Below are positions 1-8,288 of a DNA stretch of 64,000 bases, piece after piece. A program made the position numbers and the translations under genes. The stretch spans positions 248,001 through 312,000 of the forward strand of contig CAWANF010000006.1 of the NCBI GenBank assembly GCA_963783355.1. Reading direction: 5' to 3'. Position 1 is the stretch's first letter. Each line of letters begins with the position of its first letter. The stretch is from CAWANF01 sp963783355. GTDB taxonomy: Bacteria > Bacteroidota > Rhodothermia > Balneolales > DATFMH01. The notes under the pieces are model-generated. The model worked only from the letters and a program-made list of their open reading frames with translations. It had not been told where the DNA came from and searched no databases.

Positions 1-1
1 T

Positions 2-439
2 TTCGGACTTCCCGAAGATCAGGCTATTCATATAAATAAAGGCGGTTCGATGAAACTGGACGACTTCAAAGTCACTATGGTGTCTGCTAATCACAGTTCT
101 TCTTATAATGGCCAGTACGCAGGCGATCCTGCCGGACTCATGATTAATTTTGATAACGGCGCCACTATTTATCATGCTGGTGATACCAGTGTAATGTATG
201 ACATGAAGCTTTATGCCGAACTTTATAAACCGGATGTTGCTTTACTGCCAATCGGAGATGCGCTTACAATGGGACCTGTTGAGGCCGCTTATGCTATAAA
301 ACTGTTGAATGTGAAGAAAGTGGTACCAATCCATTACGGAACCTGGCCGGTTCTTACCGGAACTCCTGCGGAATTAAAAAAACTTGTTGAAAAAGACGTC
401 GATGTAATCGTTCCGGATTTAGGGAAAAATTTTCTTTAA
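2..439 (+). CDS. MBL-fold metal-dependent hydrolase, UPF0173 type (5' truncated)
   Basis: The window opens inside this gene: the frame is already open at base 2 and ends at the TAA at 437-439, leaving about 145 residues of the C-terminal part. Visible family features are a HSS segment after VTMVSAN, a HAGDT motif (metal-binding His/Asp), PIGDALTMGP and PIHYGTWP, the usual order in UPF0173 beta-lactamase-fold hydrolases related to YtkL. The N-terminal HxHxDH motif would lie upstream of the window. The physiological substrate of the family is not established. The Met codon at 50 is internal and not the start. A strong hairpin terminator follows 24 bases after the stop, so this ends its transcription unit. 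Confidence 0.85.
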   Translation, partial: FGLPEDQAIHINKGGSMKLDDFKVTMVSANHSSSYNGQYAGDPAGLMINFDNGATIYHAGDTSVMYDMKLYAELYKPDVALLPIGDALTMGPVEAAYAIKLLNVKKVVPIHYGTWPVLTGTPAELKKLVEKDVDVIVPDLGKNFL

Positions 440-462
440 AATAATTATGTAATCCCGAATTG

Positions 463-497
463 AGCTGTTTCGGTTAATTTCGAAACAGCTTTTTTTA
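463..497 (+). terminator. Rho-independent terminator after the MBL hydrolase
   Basis: A perfect 10-bp stem, AGCTGTTTCG (463-472) with CGAAACAGCT (481-490), encloses an 8-base loop and is followed by seven T residues. It lies just after the stop codon at 439 and before the cytochrome c gene. Confidence 0.85.
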
Positions 498-578
498 ATT
501 CTGTTCATATTGATATTGCTTTTTTCAGAATATTAAGTGTTTATTAGGCATTACCTTACTTTAAAAAGGACCGGGTTT

Positions 579-1562
579 ATGAAAAAGCTTCTAATTGCTT
601 TTGGAGTATTATTGTGTCTTATTTTTGTACTGATTGGCACAGGGCTTGCATTTCTTGAATGGAATTATCCAAAAGCCGGGCCTGCTTCCAACCTGACTAT
701 AAGTGCAACGCCTGCCATGATTGAACATGGACATTATCTGGCTAACCATGTCACTCCTTGCATGGATTGTCACAGCAAACGCGACTGGAATAAATTTGCA
801 GCACCGGTTGTTAAAGGAACATTGGGTATGGGTGGAACAAAATTTGATGAAGGAGATGGCGTCCCGGGAACAATTTATGCACCCGACATCACCCCTGCAG
901 GAATTGGAACATGGACTGATGGAGAAATCTACAGAGCTGTATCAACCGGAGTTACTAAAACAGGACGGCCATTATTTCCTATTATGCCGTTTCAGGCTTA
1001 TGGCAAAATGGATCCCTACGATCTCAAATCAATAATTGCCTATATTAAGACATTGAAACCAATCAAACATAATGTTCCAGCATCCGATATTCATTTTCCC
1101 ATGAATTTCATTATGCGCACCATTCCAACAGTAGCTCATCCAGTGAAAAGGCCTGCCAAGTCCGATACTGTTGCATACGGAAGATACCTTGTTACCATAG
1201 CTGCGTGCAGCGATTGTCACACACCTATGGAGAAGGGACAGCCAATCGACAGCCTGTCCTATGCCGGCGGGTTCCGTTTTCGACTCCCAACAGGAGGAGT
1301 GGTTCAGTCAGCCAATATTACGCCTGATTCTGCAACCGGGATCGGACGATGGACAGAAACAACGTTTCTGGAAACTTTTAAAAGATTTGATGTGCCTGAC
1401 AGCCTTATGCAAAAAGTAGGGTATAATCAGTTTAACACAGTTATGCCCTGGACGTTTTTTGCCGGAATGAATGACGGTGATTTGCGTTCGATTTACAGAT
1501 ACTTAAGAACGATTAAGCCGGTATTTCACAAAGTCATTCAATTTGTGCCCGATAAACCTTAA
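579..1562 (+). CDS. Membrane-anchored diheme cytochrome c
   Basis: A 328-residue protein with one N-terminal hydrophobic segment (about residues 4-26, signal or anchor) and two class I cytochrome c domains, each with a CxxCH heme site: CMDCH at residue 61 and CSDCH at residue 210. It resembles the cytochrome subunits that accept electrons from periplasmic alcohol, sugar or thiosulfate dehydrogenases, but no dehydrogenase gene is adjacent, so the donor is unknown. The frame is open from an ATG at 537; I chose the ATG at 579 because a MKKLL signal-like start begins there and an AAAAGGA stretch lies at 563-569. It probably works in the periplasm near the oxidase chain encoded downstream. Confidence 0.8.
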   Translation: MKKLLIAFGVLLCLIFVLIGTGLAFLEWNYPKAGPASNLTISATPAMIEHGHYLANHVTPCMDCHSKRDWNKFAAPVVKGTLGMGGTKFDEGDGVPGTIYAPDITPAGIGTWTDGEIYRAVSTGVTKTGRPLFPIMPFQAYGKMDPYDLKSIIAYIKTLKPIKHNVPASDIHFPMNFIMRTIPTVAHPVKRPAKSDTVAYGRYLVTIAACSDCHTPMEKGQPIDSLSYAGGFRFRLPTGGVVQSANITPDSATGIGRWTETTFLETFKRFDVPDSLMQKVGYNQFNTVMPWTFFAGMNDGDLRSIYRYLRTIKPVFHKVIQFVPDKP

Positions 1563-1571
1563 AAGATTCTT

Positions 1572-2012
1572 CTAAAATCCATGTGCTGTATAACTTCCCG
1601 AGGAAGCCAGCATTAAATAAACAATCACTCCGGTTATAGAAACATAAAACCAGATAGGCCAGGTCCAACGTGCAATCTTTTTATGTTTGGCATAATTCCC
1701 CTTTGTTGCCCGGTAAAGAGTAATCAAAACGAGGGGGACAATGATGGCTGCCAAAGTAATGTGTGAGATGAGGATGGTAAAATAGATCGGGCGTATCATT
1801 CCGGTACCGATAAAATGCACGTCACCAACTTTATAATGATAAATTAAATAAGAAATGAGGAAAAGCACAGATAGTCCAAATGCTGTCCACATCACTTTCA
1901 TATGCCATTGCCTTTTTCTTTTAAGAATTAAGACCAATCCTGTCAATAATAATACAAATGTAATTGAATTCAGTATTGCGTTGAGCAGTGGCAGATAATG
2001 ATAAATATTCAT
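1572..2012 (-). CDS. DUF420 membrane protein (YozB/CtaM-like oxidase assembly factor)
   Basis: A 146-residue protein with four predicted membrane helices, matching the size and layout of DUF420 proteins. The Bacillus member YozB (CtaM) is known to help biogenesis of cytochrome c oxidase. Here the gene sits next to, and points away from, the long complex III/oxidase operon, and ctaA and ctaB lie beyond that operon, so an assembly role is a reasonable inference. Histidines in the loop regions (for example in KVGDVHFIG and ILISHITL) could bind metal or heme; this is a guess. It is convergent with the diheme cytochrome gene, with only 9 bases between the two stops. Confidence 0.75.
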   Translation of the reverse strand: MNIYHYLPLLNAILNSITFVLLLTGLVLILKRKRQWHMKVMWTAFGLSVLFLISYLIYHYKVGDVHFIGTGMIRPIYFTILISHITLAAIIVPLVLITLYRATKGNYAKHKKIARWTWPIWFYVSITGVIVYLMLASSGSYTAHGF

Positions 2013-2244
2013 GGGCAGTTATAGTGAATGATTAAGATTTTTGAATATTCTAAATATTACTCGATTAATTTAACTCGTTCCCGGGAAATAAATTATTCAG
2101 GTCTTTTTTCAAAAACAGAAGTATCCTATTTTTACAGGGATTACTTACACTGTAGTGTTTTTTTTAACCTGGAATAATTCAATTGTAAAAAATCGTATTA
2201 CATTTTTTTTAAAATTGAGGTAAGCAACTTTTTACAAAGTATAT

Positions 2245-2252
2245 TAAATTTG
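2245..2252 (+). promoter_or_regulatory. Possible Bacteroidota -7 promoter element
   Basis: TAAATTTG matches the TAnnTTTG consensus used by the Bacteroidota housekeeping sigma factor. A clear TTG/TTTG -33 box at the usual 19-21 base spacing is not present (the nearest TTG is at 2215), so this is only a candidate for the act operon promoter. It would give a leader of about 180 bases. Confidence 0.25.
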
Positions 2253-2313
2253 CGTAATCAAAAAAATCGGCATCCTCTGTGTTTAACAATAGTTTTTTAC
2301 ATTTTGTCGTATA

Positions 2314-2336
2314 CTATTTAGATGTTTTCTAAATAG
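2314..2336. promoter_or_regulatory. Inverted repeat upstream of actA (possible operator)
   Basis: CTATTTAG (2314-2321) and CTAAATAG (2329-2336) form a perfect 8-bp dyad with a 7-base spacer, 102 bases before the actA start. There is no T run typical of a terminator, so a protein-binding operator for the respiratory operon is the more likely reading. The regulator is unknown. Confidence 0.35.
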
Positions 2337-2438
2337 AAATTTTAGTTCAGTTGCTTCGAAAAACTGTCTTATATTACGGTCGATTTTTTAAGAATGTTGA
2401 GTTGCGGTAATAAACAAAGAATTAAATACTCATAGCTT

Positions 2439-3089
2439 ATGTCTCAGATTTTCCCCAAATGGGCAAATCGTTTGCCTAAGAGGCTACTCATTGGCAATAT
2501 TATATTATTAAATGCTATCGTTTTTGGTGTATGGTATTTTTTCTCACCTCGTTTTTTAAACGTTGGCTATGAACCTATTCAACCGGTTCCATACAGTCAT
2601 GCTATTCATGCCGGCAAATTAGGTATTGATTGCAGATACTGCCACACTTCCGTTGAACGTTCAGCACACGCTAATGTTCCTCCGACACAAACCTGCATGA
2701 ATTGTCACAGTCATGTATTGACCAACGATTCTCGTTTAGCCCTGGTTCGTTCCAGTTTCAAGACCGGTAAACCTATCCCCTGGATTCGTGTTCATCAGTT
2801 ACCTGGATACGTTTACTTCAACCACAGCGCGCACATAAATGCAGGTGTCGGTTGTCAAACTTGCCATGGACGTATCGATAAAATGACCGTTGTCCATCAG
2901 GTTGAACCCCTTAATATGGATTGGTGTCTCAATTGTCACCGAAATCCGGCACCTTACTTAAGGCCGGTCGCTGATGTTACGAAAATGGGTTGGAAAGCAC
3001 CGGGCAATGATCCGGAGGCTTATGGTAAAAAACTGATGATTGCCAGAAATATCCACGCACCCACATATTGTGACGGTTGCCACCGATAA
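2439..3089 (+). CDS. actA: Alternative complex III subunit ActA, pentaheme cytochrome c
   Basis: A 216-residue protein with one N-terminal membrane helix (about 17-36) and five CxxCH heme sites at residues 65, 86, 139, 163 and 211, the number expected of ActA. In alternative complex III the ActA hemes pass electrons from the iron-sulfur subunit ActB toward the acceptor cytochrome in the periplasm. It is the first gene of the plus-strand act-cox operon, 58 bases before actB. The start ATG follows the AT-rich promoter region and leads directly into the charged N-terminus and helix. The identity is firm from heme count and gene order. Confidence 0.95.
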   Translation: MSQIFPKWANRLPKRLLIGNIILLNAIVFGVWYFFSPRFLNVGYEPIQPVPYSHAIHAGKLGIDCRYCHTSVERSAHANVPPTQTCMNCHSHVLTNDSRLALVRSSFKTGKPIPWIRVHQLPGYVYFNHSAHINAGVGCQTCHGRIDKMTVVHQVEPLNMDWCLNCHRNPAPYLRPVADVTKMGWKAPGNDPEAYGKKLMIARNIHAPTYCDGCHR

Positions 3090-3147
3090 TTTTCCACATT
3101 AGAACCGAGATTGTTTAACAGAAGATTGTCTAATTCATAATTCCATT

Positions 3148-6100
3148 ATGAGTAATAAAGAACAAAGCCCAAATTATTGGAAGAGTCTTAACGAACTGGC
3201 CAATAATGAAGAATATAAGAGTTACTTAGAACGTGAATTTCCCGAGGGTGCCTCTGAATTAAAGGACGGGATGACCCGTAAAAACTTCCTTCGTATCATG
3301 GGAGCATCCATTGCTTTGGCCGGTTTCTCTGCCTGCCGCCGCCCTGTTGAAAAAATACTCCCATACCGGACACGCCCGGAAGACATGGACCCCAGCAATC
3401 CATGGTATTATGCAACGGCCATGCCCTATCGCGGTGCTTTAACAGGCCTGGTAGTTAAATCGGATGACGGACGTCCAACGAAAATTGAAGGAAATAAGGA
3501 ACATCCAGGCAGCATGGGTGCCACAAACGCACAAATGCAGGCCTCTGTCCTGGGATTATATGACCCTGATCGTTCACGTTCTCCCAAATTTAACGGACAA
3601 ACAAAATCATGGGATGATTTTTTGTCTTTTGCAAATCAATTTTTTACTTCAGATAAGAAAGTAGCTTTCCTTTCTGAAGCCAATTCCTCACTGACACTGG
3701 ATCGTCTGAAAAAAGACGCACTCAAAAAATTCAAAAATGCCAGCTGGGTAACGTATGAACCCTATGGTGAACAAAATGTCAATGCCGGAAATGCTGTAAC
3801 TTTCGGAAAGAAATTAAGAACCTACAATCACTTTGATAAAGCCAGTCTGATTGTCTCTCTCGATGCAGATTTCCTGCAGGATGGGGCTGAAAACACCGCA
3901 AACATCTGGAACTTTGCTAAAGGCCGTAAGCTGAAAAACACCAGCGATTCTCTTAACCGCTTATATGTAGTTGAAAATAACTATACCCTGACCGGTTCCA
4001 ACGCTGATAACCGCTTACGTTTGCTTGCCAGCCAGGTTGAACCATTTACCTATGCACTGGCTGCCAGCCTCGCCGAAAAAGTCGGTGGTCTGGATGCTTT
4101 CAAAGGTTATAAGAATGATTTCTCACAACACAGCTGGATTGCTGTCCTGACCGAAGAATTGCTCAATAATAAAGGTCAGGGAATTGTTGTTGCCGGTAAT
4201 CATCAGAATTCGAATATTCATGCCGCTGTTGCAGCCATGAACCTGGCACTGGCAAACGCCGGTAAGACCATCTCTTATTATGATGTCCCGACTTTCGATA
4301 AAGGTGATGATAATCAGAATTTTATCCAGTTAACGAATGATTTAAAAAGCGGTAAATATGATGCCCTCGTTATGCTGGGAACCAATCCTGTTTATACAGC
4401 TCCTGCCGATTTAGATTTTGAGTCAGCTTTGAATGCCACGAAAATGACCATTCATGTTGCTGATTATTATGATGAAACATCGAAGAAGGTTAAGTGGCAT
4501 ATCAACAAATCCCATTTCCTCGAACAATGGAGTGACGGAACATCATTTACCGGTGTACAATCGGTTATTCAACCTATGATTCTTCCTCTTTTTGGTGGAA
4601 AATCAGAATTGGAAGTCCTGAATGTTATTGTTTCCGGAAAAGATACCAAAGGTCACGAGCTGGTTCAGGAAACCTGGAAACCCATTTTAAGAAGTACCAA
4701 CTTCAAAGATCAATGGGAAAAAATTCTCAACGATGGCGTATACGGAAATGCCGGATTTAAAGCTGAAAATATTCGCCTTGCTTCGGATGCTGCTAAAACG
4801 ATTAAAGCAAACCTGGCTACGGTCAAAAATCCGTCAAATAACCAGATTGAGCTCGTTATAAAACCAGATCCGAAAATTGTTGACGGTCGCTATGCTAACA
4901 ATGGCTGGCTTCAGGAAATGCCAGACCCCATTACTAAAATAACCTGGGGTAATGTCGCTTTGATGAGTTTAAAAACGGCTGCCACACTGGGTGTTAAAAA
5001 TGGTGACATGATTATCATTAAAGCCAACGGCAGTAAGATTCAGATTCCTTCCTGGGTTCTTCCTGGTCATGCTGATAACAGTATCACGGCTTATACAGGT
5101 TACGGTCGGCATGGAATCGGGCGTATCGCTGATGATGATTTTGGTATCTATGTCGATAAAAATTATGGTGTTCCATCTTTTATGCACGAGAAAGTCTTTA
5201 CTACCGATGTATTTCCATTGGTAACAACGACTAATCCTCTATTCTATAATAATGTTACGATAAACAAAACCGGCCAAACGTATACTGTTGCCAATACACA
5301 GGATCATGGTTCTATGGAAGGCCGTCCAATAGTTCGGGAAGCAAATATTGAGGAATATCGTAAAGATCCAAAATTTGCACCGGACATGGTTGAAATTGCA
5401 GGTGTAGAAGAAGAACACAAGAAATATCCGGATCCTATTTTCACTCCGGCTCCTTCTCCCAGTTATGAACCGCAATGGGCAATGACTATCGACCTGACTT
5501 CATGCGTGGGTTGTGGTACATGTACGGTTGCCTGTCAGTCTGAAAATAATATCCCCGTTGTCGGGAAAGTTGAAGTTTCTAAAGGGCGTGAAATGCACTG
5601 GATACGCACCGACCGTTATTTCGTCGGTGATGCTGACAATCCGAAAATTGCGCATCAACCCGTTCCATGTATGCAGTGCGAACTGGCTCCCTGCGAACAA
5701 GTTTGCCCGGTCGCGGCAACGACCCATAGTCAGGATGGTATAAACCAGATGGTTTACAACCGTTGTATCGGTACCCGTTACTGTCTGAACAACTGTCCTT
5801 ACAAGGTCCGTCGTTTTAACTTCTTCAACTTCTCTAAAGAATTTTTAACAACGGGTAACGATCCCGAAATCGTTCAAATGGCTATGAATCCACAAGTTAC
5901 GGTACGCTTCCGTGGCGTGATGGAAAAATGTACCTACTGTGTACAACGTCTCCAAAGAGCCAAAATCAAACGACAACTGGAGACCCAAAATCAATCTATG
6001 AAACCTCTGGATGGTACAGTTAAAACCGCATGTCAACAGGCATGCCCTGCTGATGCCATTCGGTTTGGTGATATCACAGATCCAAATAGTGTTGTTTCAA

Positions 6101-6207
6101 AAACCAAGGAAAACGATCGTAATTATACACTTTTGAGTGTATTGGATACACGGCCGAGAACTACTTATCTCGCAAAAGTTCGTAATCCTAATGAAAAACT
6201 GGCTTAA
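3148..6207 (+). CDS. actB: Alternative complex III subunit ActB, iron-sulfur protein
   Basis: A 1019-residue fusion of a molybdopterin-oxidoreductase-like region (about 80-740, without cofactor in known complexes) and a C-terminal ferredoxin-like region. An RK variant of the Tat motif (RKNFLRI, residues 44-50) precedes a short hydrophobic stretch ending in a lipobox-like GFSAC at residue 63, so export by Tat and lipid attachment are plausible. The cluster cysteines are at 786/789/792/796, 841/844/849/853, 873/879/883 and 928/931/962/966. The third group has Thr where a fourth Cys would be (CIGTRYC), which fits the one [3Fe-4S] and three [4Fe-4S] clusters known for this family. ActB relays electrons between the quinol site and ActA. 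Confidence 0.95.
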   Translation: MSNKEQSPNYWKSLNELANNEEYKSYLEREFPEGASELKDGMTRKNFLRIMGASIALAGFSACRRPVEKILPYRTRPEDMDPSNPWYYATAMPYRGALTGLVVKSDDGRPTKIEGNKEHPGSMGATNAQMQASVLGLYDPDRSRSPKFNGQTKSWDDFLSFANQFFTSDKKVAFLSEANSSLTLDRLKKDALKKFKNASWVTYEPYGEQNVNAGNAVTFGKKLRTYNHFDKASLIVSLDADFLQDGAENTANIWNFAKGRKLKNTSDSLNRLYVVENNYTLTGSNADNRLRLLASQVEPFTYALAASLAEKVGGLDAFKGYKNDFSQHSWIAVLTEELLNNKGQGIVVAGNHQNSNIHAAVAAMNLALANAGKTISYYDVPTFDKGDDNQNFIQLTNDLKSGKYDALVMLGTNPVYTAPADLDFESALNATKMTIHVADYYDETSKKVKWHINKSHFLEQWSDGTSFTGVQSVIQPMILPLFGGKSELEVLNVIVSGKDTKGHELVQETWKPILRSTNFKDQWEKILNDGVYGNAGFKAENIRLASDAAKTIKANLATVKNPSNNQIELVIKPDPKIVDGRYANNGWLQEMPDPITKITWGNVALMSLKTAATLGVKNGDMIIIKANGSKIQIPSWVLPGHADNSITAYTGYGRHGIGRIADDDFGIYVDKNYGVPSFMHEKVFTTDVFPLVTTTNPLFYNNVTINKTGQTYTVANTQDHGSMEGRPIVREANIEEYRKDPKFAPDMVEIAGVEEEHKKYPDPIFTPAPSPSYEPQWAMTIDLTSCVGCGTCTVACQSENNIPVVGKVEVSKGREMHWIRTDRYFVGDADNPKIAHQPVPCMQCELAPCEQVCPVAATTHSQDGINQMVYNRCIGTRYCLNNCPYKVRRFNFFNFSKEFLTTGNDPEIVQMAMNPQVTVRFRGVMEKCTYCVQRLQRAKIKRQLETQNQSMKPLDGTVKTACQQACPADAIRFGDITDPNSVVSKTKENDRNYTLLSVLDTRPRTTYLAKVRNPNEKLA

Positions 6208-6257
6208 GTAATAATTTTTATCAGACTTCTGAATTTTAACGAGAAACAAATCAGGAC

Positions 6258-7670
6258 ATGAGTAAGTCTTACGAATTTGTACCACAACCGGCAATTCTTA
6301 AAGGAGATCACACCTTTGGTAGTGTCACGGCCTTAATCGGCGACATTACAGAGAAGAAGACTCCCAAAGGTTGGTATATCTCATTTGGCGTCGCCAATCT
6401 CCTCCTCTTATTATTATTAACTGTTATTTCATACCTGGTATATGATGGACTGGGTGTCTGGGGTATTAATAATCCGGTAGGTTGGGGCTGGGCCATTATC
6501 AACTTCGTCTGGTGGGTCGGTATTGGTCACGCCGGAACACTTATATCAGCTATTTTATTTTTGTTCCGTCAGCATTGGAGAACAGCAATTAACCGTTTTG
6601 CCGAGGCCATGACCATCTTTGCGGTGATGTGCGCCGGTATTTTCCCGGCCATTCACGTCGGGCGTATCTGGGTCATTTACTGGGTGTTCCCTATACCGAA
6701 CCAAATGGGCATGTGGCCGAATTTTAGCTCACCTCTCCTTTGGGACGTATTTGCCGTAAGCACCTATTTTACAGTATCTTTGATTTTCTGGTATGTTGGC
6801 CTTATCCCTGATTTAGCCACTTTAAGAGACCGGGTTAAAAGCAAAGTCCAGCGCTTTATTTACGGTATTTTTGCTGTAGGATGGACAGGCAGCAACCGGC
6901 ACTGGCAAAATTATGAAAAGGCCTATATGATTCTTGCTGGCCTGGCAACTCCACTAGTACTTTCCGTACACACCGTGGTATCGTTCGACTTCGCCGTTTC
7001 TATGATTCCCGGATGGCACAGTACCATTTTCCCGCCCTATTTCGTAGCCGGAGCTATTTATTCCGGATTTGCTATGGTTGCGACTTTGATGATTATTGCC
7101 CGTAAAATTTACGGTATGGAAGACATCATGAATATCGATATCATGGAAAAGATGAATATCATTATGATGACTACCGGAAATATGGTTGCCTTCTCCTATT
7201 TAATGGAGGGATTCATGGCATGGTATAGCGGTTATATATATGAACGTGGAATGTTTTGGCTCTATGTCGTCGGACCATATGCCTGGGGCTTCTGGATTTT
7301 GATGTTTTGTAATGTAATAAATCCACAATTCCTCTGGTTCAAGAAAGTCCGCCGGAGTGTCTCTCTTACCTTTGTCATAGCAATTATCGCAAATATCGGC
7401 ATGTGGTTCGAACGCTTCATGATTATTAGTGTATCATTATCGACTGATTTTCTGCCTTCTTCGTGGGCTTACTATACACCAACCTGGGTAGACATAACTA
7501 CATTTTTAGGAACTTTCGGGTTGTTCTTCACAATGTTCCTGTTATTCCTGAGATGGCTGCCTATGGTCGCTATAGCCGAAGTCAAAGGAGCTATGCCTCA
7601 GGCGGATCCTCATTATTACGAAGAGCATGAGGTATCGGCATCCACTGAAACGAAACCAACTGTTATTTAA
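6258..7670 (+). CDS. actC: Alternative complex III subunit ActC, NrfD-like quinol-oxidising membrane protein
   Basis: A 470-residue integral membrane protein with about ten helices, of the NrfD/PsrC family. In alternative complex III, ActC lies under ActB and forms the menaquinol site on the periplasmic side. The stretch WWVGIGHAGTLISAILFL (early helices) is typical of ActC, as is the length, longer than its paralog ActF (396 residues) encoded further down. It follows actB by 50 bases and precedes actD by 31, consistent with one transcript. The C-terminal tail is charged and cytoplasmic. The start ATG at 6258 is the first in frame and is followed by a soluble N-terminal segment of about 45 residues. 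Confidence 0.94.
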   Translation: MSKSYEFVPQPAILKGDHTFGSVTALIGDITEKKTPKGWYISFGVANLLLLLLLTVISYLVYDGLGVWGINNPVGWGWAIINFVWWVGIGHAGTLISAILFLFRQHWRTAINRFAEAMTIFAVMCAGIFPAIHVGRIWVIYWVFPIPNQMGMWPNFSSPLLWDVFAVSTYFTVSLIFWYVGLIPDLATLRDRVKSKVQRFIYGIFAVGWTGSNRHWQNYEKAYMILAGLATPLVLSVHTVVSFDFAVSMIPGWHSTIFPPYFVAGAIYSGFAMVATLMIIARKIYGMEDIMNIDIMEKMNIIMMTTGNMVAFSYLMEGFMAWYSGYIYERGMFWLYVVGPYAWGFWILMFCNVINPQFLWFKKVRRSVSLTFVIAIIANIGMWFERFMIISVSLSTDFLPSSWAYYTPTWVDITTFLGTFGLFFTMFLLFLRWLPMVAIAEVKGAMPQADPHYYEEHEVSASTETKPTVI

Positions 7671-7701
7671 TCCAATAAGCCGTTGTTTAAAGAAATTGTA
7701 T

Positions 7702-8247
7702 ATGGAAACAACAGATAAAAAATCATTATTCGGTATCTTAGCGGAATTTGCCAATCCAGCAGAATTGGTTAAAGCAGCTAAAGCTGTCAGCCAGGCTGGA
7801 TATAATAAATTTGATACCTACAGTCCGTTCCCGATTCACGGGATGGATGAAGCAATGGGTCTAAAGAAATCAAAAGTCGGATGGGTTGTTCTTTTATTTG
7901 GCCTGATAGGCTTTTTCGGAGCTATCTCCCTGATGGTTTATGTGATGGTTTTTAATTATCCCTTGAATATAAGTGGTAAACCATTTCTAAACGTACCGAT
8001 ATACGTTCCAATTACTTTTGAATTGACCGTGCTTCTTTCTTCTTTCGGAGCAATAACGGCTATTCTTGCTTTAAACAAACTCCCGAAACTGTACAATCCG
8101 CTATTTAACAGTACAAATTTTCAAAAAGCAACAGATGACGGCTTCTTTCTGTGCATCGAGTCATCTGATTCTCTTTTCTCCGAAGATAAAGCTGTTGAGT
8201 TATTCAAGGAGAATGGTGCCAAATCGATCGAAAAGGTTTACGATTAA
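7702..8247 (+). CDS. actD: Alternative complex III subunit ActD (DUF3341)
   Basis: A 181-residue protein with a soluble N-terminal part, two membrane helices (about residues 63-87 and 104-127) and a soluble C-terminal part, the DUF3341 pattern that defines ActD. It is a structural membrane subunit of alternative complex III without cofactors. An in-frame ATG exists at 7627, inside actC, but the ATG at 7702 begins METTDKKSLFGILAEF, which matches the usual ActD start and leaves a 31-base gap after actC; the longer form would overlap actC by 44 bases. It sits between actC and actE as in other Bacteroidota. Confidence 0.93.
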   Translation: METTDKKSLFGILAEFANPAELVKAAKAVSQAGYNKFDTYSPFPIHGMDEAMGLKKSKVGWVVLLFGLIGFFGAISLMVYVMVFNYPLNISGKPFLNVPIYVPITFELTVLLSSFGAITAILALNKLPKLYNPLFNSTNFQKATDDGFFLCIESSDSLFSEDKAVELFKENGAKSIEKVYD

Positions 8248-8288
8248 TATAAAATCGGGGATTTAGTTAATTAGCTAAAAGATTACAG

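Larger units (their letters stand above)
2013..2438. other. AT-rich divergent intergenic region upstream of actA
   Basis: This 426-base gap separates the DUF420 gene (leftward) from actA (rightward) and must hold the promoters of both. It is very AT-rich with long T runs. Two sites stand out: a TAAATTTG at 2245-2252 that matches the Bacteroidota -7 element, and a perfect inverted repeat at 2314-2336. No coding frame or RNA gene was recognised. Confidence 0.6.

Noticed and set aside
3148..6207. ActB read as a formate dehydrogenase or nitrate reductase subunit
   Set aside because: The gene order act A-B-C-D-E-F, the pentaheme partner and the fusion of both halves in one chain are specific to alternative complex III.
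6221..6232. TCAGACTTCTGA palindrome before actC
   Set aside because: The arms are only five bases and a similar string occurs by chance upstream of serS; it is within a short intergenic spacer of one operon.
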